NCBI RefSeq assembly: GCF_038396675.1
Contig: NC_088928.1
Location: 59,414,501 to 59,478,500 of the forward strand
Direction of reading: 5' to 3'
DNA length: 64,000 nt
From: Hydra vulgaris
Taxonomy: Eukaryota > Cnidaria > Hydrozoa > Anthoathecata > Hydridae
Below, piece by piece: positions 50,101-61,900 of this stretch. A program made the position numbers and the translations under genes. How positions within the stretch are numbered: position 1 is the first letter of the stretch; the number at the start of each line of letters is the position of its first letter. Below the pieces are notes generated by a model. That model saw only the letters and a program-made list of their open reading frames with translations. It did no database searches and was not told where the DNA came from.

Positions 50101-52749
50101 GTTTTCAAATTGATCATACAGAGCAGTCACTATTAATGAAAATGACGATAATATTTCCCTTGATGGTTGACATTCATTTAAAGTAGGAAAATGAGTACAA
50201 CTACCAGATGCAAATTGAGTTTTGTACAAATTAAGTTTTGTCTTAATCACAGTGATGTGGTTGATCAAATCACAAAGCAGCACACGGCGGCCTTGTAATC
50301 TCTTATTCAGAACATTGAATTGTGTTGTGATGTCACAAAGGAAAGCCAGTTTACACTTAAACTCTTCAATAGACATTGTAATGAATGAAAATTTTTGAGT
50401 TACCATGAACTGCAGTATACTTGGCAAACACTCCTAAAATCTGTTCAGAATATTTCCTCTTGATAGCCACCTAACCTGCAAAAAATTGACAAACATTTTT
50501 GATTGTAATGGTAAATTATTTATTTTTTGTCTATATACCTCTGAATGAAAAAGAAGATCACTATGTACATCTTCATTTTGTTCCATTAGCGCACGAAATT
50601 AACGCGGTTTGAGTGCATTGGAATGTATATGATTGATTGTTTTTACTACAGCTGTCATTACATCATCAATTGTTGCAACTTTAGCGCACAGTGCTTCCTG
50701 GTGTATCACACAGTGATATGACATAAATTTGTTAGGAAACTCACCACTATTTCTCAGCAAAGTAACAACTCCTCGAATTTTTCCAATCATAGCAGGAGCG
50801 CCATCTGTGACAACTGAAGATATTTTTTGAAGAGGCACTTTTCTATTTTTTAATATTTTGAAGAATTTGTCATAAATGTCTTGTCCAGTTGTAGTTGTTT
50901 CCAGTGGTTCAATTCCAAGCAGTTCTTAAAATAAACAACAATTCGTAGTGATAAAACGTGCATAAACACAGAGTTGTGCTTTACCGACAAGGTCAGTAGA
51001 CTCATCGAGAGCGATACTCACAAATTCAGCTTCTGACAGATTGTTTGACAATTGTTCATAAACATTAACAACCATTTTCTCAATTTTTCGAGTAACTGTA
51101 CGCGCGGACAAGTGCATACTTTGAAATTTGTCATGAATTTTTTTATCATTTGGGAAAAGAAATTTTGATGCTTCAATCATGCATTCTTTGATTATTTCAC
51201 CATCAGTAAATGGTTTCAGGTTTTTTGCTAATATCCATGACACCATATTAGAGGCACGAGTTTCACAATCAACACTGCTAGACATTTGTTGAAATAAATT
51301 TTTCTGTTTTTCTAAACAGCTTTTCAATGAGTCGTATTTTATTTTTCTGGTTGTTGAATCAAGAGGATATTTAGTATTGTACAATTCACGTTTTGATACA
51401 AAATGACGTTCAAGCTTGGTTCCTTTCAGTTCACTAACAGTCTCATTACATATTAAACATAGAGCATTGTTACTTGGTCCCTCAGTGAAGAAATAAATCA
51501 GCTCCCATTTTTCATTCCACTGACGTGCATATTTATGCTTCGCTTCATGTTTACCTGGCATATCTTTGCAAGTTAATGTGTGTATTTATCAGAGTTGCAA
51601 CTTCTGAGTAAAGTATCCAAACTCGATAACCGGTCACTCGATAACTGGTTATACTCTAGTAATTTTTGGTTATTCAATTTCCAAATATTGCGTCTTAAAA
51701 AACCGGTTATTTAAAACATTAAAGATTTGCCGACTATTTCTTTTATAATACTTATTTCGTAAAAAATCTAAACAATGTAGTATTTTTATTTAAGAAAAGT
51801 ACGAAAAACATTCTAAAGACGATAACTTTTACCACTGGTATATTTGATATGAAATAGTTTTTACAGCGTTAAATTAATTAAATTGTTGTTTGAGTTAATT
51901 GATCTGAACAAATTCGAATGTTCTTATTATTTTTGATGTGCTATTTGAATGTTTTTATTTTTGTAGAGTAATTTTTTATCATGATTTAACTTTTAAGTAT
52001 AAGGATCTTATTTGAAGTCTTAAAGTGCTACAGTGTTAGAGTGCATTAAAATTATTTTTTTACTATGTCTAAAATGACAAGATCTGGTGTTAGGGAGTAT
52101 TTTATAAGGAGGCTTTATAATTTTTACAGCCTGGAAAACAACTAAAAGGCCCAAAACTACACTACTTTGTATATTATGCAGTTAGGTGGCTTGGGAAACA
52201 CAAATTATGTAGCAAAGGCCCACAATTGGGCGGCGGCCCACAATTTGCCGACCTCTGCTTTACATAAACATGTTAGGGTTAAGACATTTAATTATAAGTT
52301 TAGACAGCCCAACAAAATGTGGAAATAAATAGTCAGGACTACTGGGAAAGATGTTAAATACAGCATAAGTCTTGAAATTAATCCCAGATTTACAAAAATT
52401 GACATTGGGTCTGCATTAAATGTTCTTAGCCCTGAAGTAATAAAAGGTTTAAGTACTGATCAGAGCTATGCGTACAGAATAACCAAAGCAATAAAATCTG
52501 GTGATTTACCTCAGCAGTTAGCAATGCTAGAAATAGGACCTGTTTGCCATAGCAGGTGGCTCAAAACTGTTTGACTCTAAGCAGAAAAAAAAAATTCAAA
52601 ACAGCTAACTATTTTTCTGTGGGTGCACACCAAGTAGTTTGTAGAATAGCCATAAAGAGTAAAATTAAAAATTAAAAAAAATGTAAAATTCTAAAATTCA
52701 ACAAAACTTGAAGTTATGTTTCTTATTTATATATAAAATCCTAATATTT

Positions 52750-52816
<67 letters not shown>

Positions 52817-52819
52817 TGG

Positions 52820-52918
<99 letters not shown>

Positions 52919-55900
52919 GTTAGTTTTATCAAGATTTTTTGCTTGTTTCATCAAGACTTTTTTTTTGTTTCATCAAGTCTTATTGTTTGTTTCATCAAGA
53001 ATTGTATTTCAAATTTAAATGGATGAGAGAGGACAGCAATTTGATAAAATAAAAGCAATTTTGTTATCTTAACTGTGTTTAACTCCACAGGAGTTAAACA
53101 CAGTTAAGATAACAAAATTGCTATGCCTATTAGCATTAAATAATTGACAAATAGAGCTCCTTAAAAGATTGTCAGTAGGATTATTTATATATAAAGAATG
53201 GGACCTTGTGGTACCCTAGTAACAAGAATAGAAGAAATTAACTGAAAAAGAATATATACTTGCGATGTAACTACTGCAGACTCTGGAAGAGATTTTTTAT
53301 GACATTCTGATTCAAAACCATTATTTTTTTCATTTGTAACCATGTTGTTTTTATTGTTTATTAAAATTTCACGCCAATTATTGTTAAACCATTTTGGGAC
53401 TAACCTTCCTTGCCATACTCTTCTAGGTAGTTTATAAAGAGATATTGTTGAAATTTCTGAAAAAAATTTAAAATAAAAAAATGATAATGCATTACTTTAA
53501 CTATAATATATTTCAAATTACAAAAATTAAAAATTATAAAAATCTCAACATTTATGCTTTTATTACTAATTAGAAATTGTTGTAAAACTTTTTTTTGTTC
53601 TCGCTTTCTCTGAAAAATTATATGTATTTTTTTACAATTTAGTTTAATTACGTCAAAAAGAATTTGAAAAATGTGAAAAGCAATTAATATTGTACCAGAG
53701 AATACCTCTGAAAGTAAAGAAATGCAAAACTTCTGAAAAACATACAATCTAAGCTTAATGAAAATAACTAAAAAGACTTGTGTATAAATGAAACACCATT
53801 AATCACAATGAAAACAAATAATTCACTATGCCATAAATCACTACTAAAACAAATAATTCACTATACCATAAATCACTATTAAAACAAAATAATATTAAAA
53901 CAAATAAATAAAAAGTAATTTTATAATATATAAAGATAATAATATACAGCAATTTTACAGTATAAAGCAAATAATATCCAATAACTTTATAGATTTAAAA
54001 AAATAGGCTACAGAAAACAACATACTTTATACTATAAAATGACTTAATAATACATTTTACTTAGTATGGATAATTACGATCAGTGGAAATCATATTTATA
54101 TTAATTCACATGGTCGCATGATTTATTTATAATTCATATTTATCCATATACTAATTCACATGGTTACATGATTTAATTACAATTAGTTAAAAAAATATAT
54201 TTGTTAATGTTGTGTCCACACAGACATACAGAATTGTACTTATCGATGTAAAGTTCTTCAAAAGCATGGTCAAAAGTAATTGTTTCTATCTTATATAACA
54301 ATGCTCAACTTAATGTCAGTAGTGTCTAATCATGCATTTTGACACGGAGCTGAAAACATCCATTAAAGAAAAAAAAGAGAATAATTTTTTTAACACTTTT
54401 TTATGAGGAAGTATAAGAAATTTATGTACAGATAAGTAAATATTAACTTATAAATTGATAATAATATATCATTTAAAATGACTTTTAATGTAAAAATTCC
54501 ATTTGCATAGCGTTATGTACAAACATCTATAAGTGTAAATATTAGTAGATTAAGTTTAGTTTAAAGATTGTATATATAAGGATTGTGAACGATATAGGTA
54601 TAATATAAGATAACTTATAAAAATTTTTTTAACAAATATGTTTTTTTGTTATAACTGTTGTTTTAAAAAGTGGCAAGATTGAAAAAACTTTTTTGGTTGA
54701 TGGTGACAAAAAAAAGGTTTTTTCCACCATTAACCAAAAAAATTTTTTTGGTTGGTGGTGGATTTGAACCAACAAAAACATTTGGATGTTTGCACTGAGG
54801 ACAGTGCTAATATATTTAAATAAATTACAATGGCATGAAGGAAAGTGAGAGTGCAAAGTAAAGTGAAGAATGCAAAAGAATTATCAAAAGACTATTCTCA
54901 AAAAGTACAATTTACAATTCTAGAAAACTCTTTAAAAACAGTTTATAATGAACGCAATAATAAGTAAGAGTGTAAATGAAAAAAATAACAGTAGTAGTAA
55001 TTGATTAGTAATTATTAATTATTAGAGTTGTAATTATCATATTAAAAAGTTGAATTGTAATTTATAATAATCTAAATAAATCATTTTATTAACTTATCTC
55101 ATAGTTCATTCTCAGATACCATATATTTGCTAGCAGAGAGTGTTTTTTTTTTATTTTTTAATTTATTTAAAGGTTTACAAAAGAAAACTTATAGACATAT
55201 AGAAATGCGTGTATAGACATAGAAACGCATGCAGTTTTTTATCTTGTATGTCCACACAAGTATTTTATTTTAGACAACTTGGTCACAGCTGTTTGAAAAA
55301 ACTAAACTTTAAAAACAAAAAAAGCAAAACTAACAAAATAGGAAATTAAAATAAATTTTAATAGAATTTAATAAATAATAAAATTTTTTTATTTTTTTAA
55401 TCTTAATTATTAAAATTTAAATAATTTAAATTTAATTTATAACCCTTTCAGCGCATTTTCTAAGTGCACACACATATATACATAGTTTTTAAGCTTCAAT
55501 TAGGCCATGCCATGTACGTTTTTTGTAGACCAAAAAAGAGGGGGCAGGTAGAAAAACAAAAAAAATTTTGGGAAGAGGTGGGATTCGAACCACGGACATT
55601 CTGTGTATGAAAACACCTTACCCAAAAAAGGTAAATGTGCATATACTTATAAACAAATAAATACAATTGTATAATAAAAAAAGTTATACATATAGTAAGT
55701 ATATGCATGCATTACATAGACGTTTTCATATAGGGACAATATATAATTGTTACATTGAAATTATACAAATACATTTTATAAACAGATAGCAATTTATATT
55801 TTGACTTTCCTCTTTAAAATAAAATATAGGGAAATCATTCTTTTTAATGTCAACTTAAAACTGTTTTTTTTTGCTTTGCCTTTAGGTAAAGCAAAATAGG

Positions 55901-58900
55901 AAATTAAAAAAAATTTAAATAGAAAAAATTAAAATTAAAATTAATAATTTAAATAATTTGTGTACTGTTTTTATTTTTGTTTCTTTAGAGTGGTTGTTAT
56001 TTTCAGCAACAAAATTGGATAAGTATCCAATTTTGTGACAAACTTGGATTAGGAAAAACGAAAGAAAGATAAGAACAAGATTACAGAAAGATTAGAGCAA
56101 CAAAATTGAATAAATTTTTTTTAATTCTTTCTGTTTAAATCTTTTCAAATTTCTTATTTTGTTAGTTTTGCTTTCTTTGTTTTTGAAACTTAGTTTTTCT
56201 GCAATCCTTAATATATAAAAACTTGCAAACAGTCATGACCAATTTGTTTAAAATAAAACACTCATGTGTGGATACACAAGACAAAAAACGGCATGTGTTT
56301 CCTGAGAAGACTTAAACAGTGTCAGTTTTTATATAAACTAATATAAAAAGAAATGGATACTAGTCATAGAGAAACGGATATTAGTCATAGAGAAATGGAT
56401 ATTAGTCATAGAGAAATGGATATTAGTCATAGAGAAATGGATATTAGTCATAGAGAAATGGATATTAGTCATAGAGAAATGGATATTAGTCATAGAGAAA
56501 TGGATATTAGTTGTTTTTTTTTTAGATGAGAGAAGCAAATTTTTTTAGTGAAGGTTCTTTTACGACTTCAATTACAAACAAATTATCAAATTGATCCACA
56601 ATATGCTAAATGTATGGATTATATTGATCTAAAAATGGATTATAGATGAGAACACTTTTTAAACAAGTATAGATTTCAATAAGATGAAAATGATCTTTAT
56701 TGAACATTATTAAATTGTGTTATTATCAAATTGTATAGAAGATCAAAAGTAAGGGGGAAATCTGATGCATTACAAATACATCTATCGAAATAGTTATTGA
56801 AGAACTGACTTAATCCCTTTTTATTAAACACTAAGTTTGTAAACATATCGTAATCGAAGAAAGTGGTTTTATAAACCGCTTTCTTCGATTGTTTCAACTT
56901 CGAAGAAAGTGGTGTTATAAACCACTTTCTTCGAAGTTGAGAGTGGTTTTATAAACCGCTTTCAACTTTTTTTCACTTTTTTTTTGGGCAAAGTAAAAAG
57001 AAAAGCAATCGTTTAAAAAAGAGAAAAATTCAAATCAAAGATGCTGATATGATTATCAAGATGCTGATATGATTATCAAGATGCTGATATGATTATAGCA
57101 ACTCTAAAGCAGAAAAAATCATTTGAAAAAACAAAAACAAGTCATAAACTATTGCAATCGATTAATGATGATATCTCAAGCAAATGTGAATTTATTATTT
57201 AATTCAGTTTCACTCCCAACAAGGCTGTAAGCAGCCACTTTTAAGTTGGGAACCAATCATTTTGGACCGTGAACTAAATGCAAATACTGGCTTTCCTAAA
57301 TTATCAATTCAATACACGCAGAAGAATAAGCAATTGCAAGAAAACAAAAAATCAAACAAGATTTATGGAGACAGTCGAAGAGAGTTTCAACTCCTGCATT
57401 TACCAGCAATAAACATAATTATGAAAACTGAAAAATAGTGCATTCATGCATGTGTAGAACAAGCTTCTATTATTGCATTCATGGCACGTGTAGATCAAGC
57501 TCCTACAACTCCGGAATATAAATTGTTACAATTACGGCAACACCTGTCTGGTGCAGCTTTAACAACAATAGATGGATTGGGACATTTTGGTTACCGCAAT
57601 CAAAAAAGAAAGTTAATGTTACACATGGATGAGTTGTAAAATTTCAAACCAATAAAAGCTAACCATCCTTCAGATGTGGAGAAATTTACTGACTTACTGA
57701 ACATTCCAGTAACCAACCTAAAAAAAGCTGAACAAGAAGTAGAGCTTGGTAATGAAACATTTATCAAAAAACTTCAGAAAAAACTACCGAAGAAAATGCT
57801 TGTTCAGTATAAATGGTTGTTCGGAAATACAAAAAAAGAAATGTCAAAAATTCAAGACAGTTTATCATTAACAGAGTTCGGAATAGCCGCAGCTATTACA
57901 ACTCATGGATTACATAGGATTGGCAGTAAAAAAAGATCAATTCAAACAACTTGACATTAGAAATAGAAAGAAAATTGTAAAAGCTAATAAACTATGGTAT
58001 CAATGCTTGGAATAAACCATACTGGAAGTCTGTGTACCAGAACAAGAATATATGGCATAAACGGATGCAAAGAAACATATAACAAATTGTACACAAATTA
58101 AATCCAGTCAATAAAGATAACTTAGTTGAAAAAAGAACAAAAGGACTCATCAGATGAAGACTAGCACAGAGGAGGAGTGAGTTAAAGAGACAATAAAAAT
58201 AACAATGTCCGCTGATACTCCCAAAGAATGATTATAGTATTTATGTATCGCTTTGAACTATCCCAGTCATCCTAAAAAATGCTGAAAATAGGATTACGGT
58301 TAAGGCTTTGTTGGATGATGCAAGCACAAAGACCTATGAAAATAACAATGTTGCCAGCAAACTAGGACTTAATGGTAAGCCACAGAAAGTGGTCAACAAC
58401 TGATTTGTTTGAAAGAATGCCAGTGGAATTCGGTCTTGAAAGTTTAGATGGTACATGATGGACATGAAGATGTCAGCATATACAGCAAACAAAGTTACTG
58501 GAAATTTAATGGCTGTTATTTGGAAAAGGTAAGCAAAGAAATGAAAACATTTAAGAAAAATTGCCTTTTGTTGGTTCACAATCATTTATCTTTATCACAG
58601 GGATGGAACCTCATGTTCACCCAGCAACATGGCACGATTGGTTTTCTTAAAGGGCAATTTAAACTTTGAAAAAAACGCCTGTCGGTAGCTTGCAAAACAA
58701 CAAGATAGTTTGTGTCTTATAAAAAGTGTTTATAATAAAACCATTTTTGAACTATGAAGATTTTATTCCTTGTGATTATTTAAAATAAACCTTTAATAAA
58801 AAATCTAGATTACATTGCACTTAAAAATGTATGTAAATTATACGCTACATTTAAAATGAATACACAAATTAGACATGATTTAAAATGTTTCAAAGTGCGA

Positions 58901-61900
58901 CTTTAAAATGTTTCAAAGATGATTTTTTAAATGTTAAATCACATTTTCTTTTTTATTCAAAATGCGAATGTATCAAAAAAAATGTAAACACAATCGTCTC
59001 ACATTTTGTATCACATTTAAAATCATGTTTTTTTCTTAATTCAAAATGTGGTTCAAAATTACAGTTTCTTTCAATTCATGCTAATGTATAATTAATGTGA
59101 ATGGGCATGTGAATTATTAATATTGATTATCCTTTTATTTTTCATTAGTCGAATAAATTTTTATTTAAACTTTGTCAAACAAAATTAATGTAAAAAAAAA
59201 AAGATTATTACTGATGGATGTCGCAATCTTTTTATAAAAAAAGAAGTCTTAAGTAAATTAAATTACATTAAATCTTTTAAACATTTATAAAAAAAGTTTT
59301 AAACAATTTAAATTTGATTGAAGATTGAGAAAGAATCACTTTAATTCTTTTTGTAAAATTTTATAAACTTTCTTTTTATAAAATTATTTCTTTTTATAAA
59401 ATTTTTTGTTTGTTTATGGCTTTTAACTTTTTTGCTCCTGAAATTTCCTAACCTCAATTTCACTTTTTTTTTATTTATAATTTATCTTTAATTAAACAGT
59501 TTTATATAAACAGTTTTATATTTTAGTAGCCGTACTTTAGTAACAGTATTTAATTAGCTAGTCATTTTATTAATATGTACATAACTTTTTTTTCTTTTTA
59601 ATTAATCAATTCTATTTTTAGTAGCTGTATTTTAGTAGTCATATTTAAGTAGTTAGTCATGTAAATTTTTTCTTCAGTTTTTTCACCTGAGAAAAAATAC
59701 TCAAAAAATTAAAAATACTGTACAACTGATTATCATAGCGGACAACTTAATAAAGACATATACAGTATTTCAGTCACCCGCAAGGCAACCCAAAAAAACC
59801 TGAATGAAACAAAAGATACCAAGTTGGCATACCATAAGAAGGAGCACCAAAATTAAATAATAACTTTGGAAGTGAATACAAACCGAAAAGAAATCTAACA
59901 AAAAAACAAAAAATTTAGAATAATCTATGCCAACCTTATAACCCAATATTGTGAAAGCAGATATATTTGGAGTTTGGACAAAACAGAAGTTTAGAATGAA
60001 GGTTGGTACTTACCTCACTTCCCAGTTATTCGAATGAATTATCAGATTACTAAAACAAGACCAGTATTTGATGGATCAGCCAAATACAACAGGTTATCAC
60101 TCAACAACACTACTCTCAAAGGTTTAAAACTGCACCAAGATTTGTTTCAAGCTTTACTTTGATTTCGACAATATCCTGTGGCTGTGATTTGTGATATAGC
60201 AGAGATTTATCAACAAATACGCCTTTCAAAAGATGATAGAAAATTTCAAAAATTTTTTTGGAGAGATTTAGAGCAAAATAAAGAGTCAGATATTTATGAA
60301 TTCTAAAGAATTGTTTTTGGAATTATTTCACCTCCCTTTAGGATCAGTTCGTGGCACATAAAAATGCAAAGAAAAACAAGGTAAAATATCTGTTAGATAC
60401 ATTATCTGCAGAGACATTTTTAAGATCAACATACATGGACAATTGTATTGAATCCATTCCAGACAAGAAGACAGGTGTTGAATTATATAGGCAATAAGCT
60501 ACAATTTTGAGCTATGCTGGAATGCATGCACGCAAATGGTCGTTGAACTTCGAGGTTTATAGAGTATTTTAAAGAGTATAAAATGATTCCAACTAAAAAC
60601 AGATCTCAAGTAAATTTGGATAAAAGTGAATTGACTTCAGTGAAAACATTAGAAATTATGTGGTTATCAAAAGAAGATGTTTTCATATTTAAATACCAAG
60701 CACTTGACAAACAATAAAGAAGCAACGAAGAGAAAGGGAAATTAAACTTTGTTAGTTTTTAAAAGAGATGGAGCATGGCGATGGAGCAATCTAAGAAATT
60801 TTCAAGTTGGACTTAACTCACCAGAGTGCTTTTTTGGATGCATTGTTTTATAAACAACTGTGTGACATCAAAATTATGCAGGCTTGTAGGAAAGCTATAA
60901 CCAGAAGAGATTCTTGGCACAGAAAATGAGCTAATAAATAAAGCTTGCACAAAGAGAGAGTTTCAAAGATGAGTATACAGCACTGCTAGCTAAAAAATCC
61001 TTACCAAGAACAAGCAAGTTGCAATGTTTAAAACCAAAGTTGGATGAAGATGAAGTATTACAGTGTGATGGACATTTAAAATATGCAGCATATTTGCCAT
61101 ACGATGCTAGATTTCCCATTATATTGCTGAGTAAACTATAAAAACTATAAAATGTAAAGTAAAAGTTTTGTGAAATGACCTCATATATTTTTGTTGGATT
61201 ACAAAAGTAATAACGAAATGAAGCAGCAAACAAAAGAGAACAAAGATTAACATTTAGAATGGTCAATGAGCATGAGCCCCTTCAAAGAGAAAAATGGTGC
61301 AAAGGAATTACCAAGTGAAGAGCACAAAGGAATCACCAAATGCCGAGAAAGAATTATCAAACGGCATAAAGGAATTATCAAAAGACTATTTGTGAAAATT
61401 ACAATTTAGAATTCTAAAAATTTCTTTAAAAACAGTTTAAAATCAGTTTATAAGGAGTGCAATAATTAGTTTATAAGGGGTGCAATAATCAGTTTATAAG
61501 GAGTGCAGTAATTGAATAGTAGTAATAATCAGTTTATAAGGAGTGCAGTAATTGAATAGTTTAAATAAAGTATTTTATTAATTATTTTATGGTTCATTCT
61601 AGGAACCAATAAAATATAACAATAAAATATAGTTTTATTATTAATAGAGAATAATATAAAAAACGCAAATATAAAAAACAATATGTAATATTCAAATGTA
61701 AAAAATCCACATATAAAATGTTATATACAAACATCTGTGAGTGTAAACGCCAGTACTGTTAACAGTAGATAAGTTGAGTTTGCCGACCATATATTTAAGG
61801 ATTGTGTATTTATAATAAAAGAAAACTTTTAAAACTTTTCTAACAATCGGAAGTCTTTTTTGTTCAAGCAAAACTTTGCTTGCTTTGAACTTTTGTATTT

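Larger units (their letters stand above)
49488..52257 (-). mobile_element. hAT element 2 with perfect 8-bp target duplication, nearly intact
   Basis: The ends are cagtggtcggca (left) and tgccgacctctg (right, complement cagaggtcggca). The direct repeat ctttacat flanks both sides (49480-49487 and 52258-52265). Removing the element and one repeat rejoins the U1 reading frame (RSLH|KHVRV). 2770 bp. Confidence 0.95.
48330..52570 (+). pseudogene. U1 transposase-like gene (copy 2), interrupted by hAT element 2
   Basis: Plus strand. Before the insertion: [19 protein letters not shown] (48450), [20 protein letters not shown] (49000), [19 protein letters not shown] (49198), [20 protein letters not shown] (49290), [19 protein letters not shown] (49420). 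After it: [15 protein letters not shown] (52267), [20 protein letters not shown] (52392), [20 protein letters not shown] (52499). FDGRKD and GDSTNVNT have the look of the first two acidic sites of an RNase H-fold transposase. That is inference. Several stops and frameshifts; the C-terminus seen in copy 1 is missing here. Confidence 0.65.
55222..56300. mobile_element. Element with about 150-bp terminal inverted repeats
   Basis: The left arm (from acgcatgcagttttttatct at 55224 to aactaacaaaataggaaatt near 55346) is matched in inverted orientation by 56145-56300 (aatttcttattttgttagtt to the complement of acacatgccgttttttgtct). The arms agree at about 85-90 percent by eye. No transposase lies between. 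The interior holds a tRNA-like SINE fragment and a small hairpin. Confidence 0.7.
57000..61150 (+). mobile_element. BEL/Pao LTR retrotransposon remnant
   Basis: The plus strand holds, in order, gag (57360-57956), aspartic protease region (58280-58670), and reverse transcriptase/RNase H-connected sequence (60000-60720), then a further pol segment (60920-61136). Order and motifs fit BEL/Pao. A 1.2-kb stretch (58680-59930) carries nothing recognisable. I cannot find an integrase or a clean LTR pair. Multiply frameshifted and inactive. Confidence 0.8.

Noticed and set aside
53400..53747. 115-codon minus frame overlapping the GON4L exon
   Set aside because: It is in a different frame from the exon that fits GON4L, is Phe/Ile-rich as expected from AT-rich sequence, and has no family match.
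55555..55630. Functional tRNA gene on the minus strand
   Set aside because: The B box is perfect but D-arm and A box cannot be folded; better explained as a SINE head.
56338..56538. Repeated open frame with MTNIHFS units as a gene
   Set aside because: It is explained by the 21-bp minisatellite.
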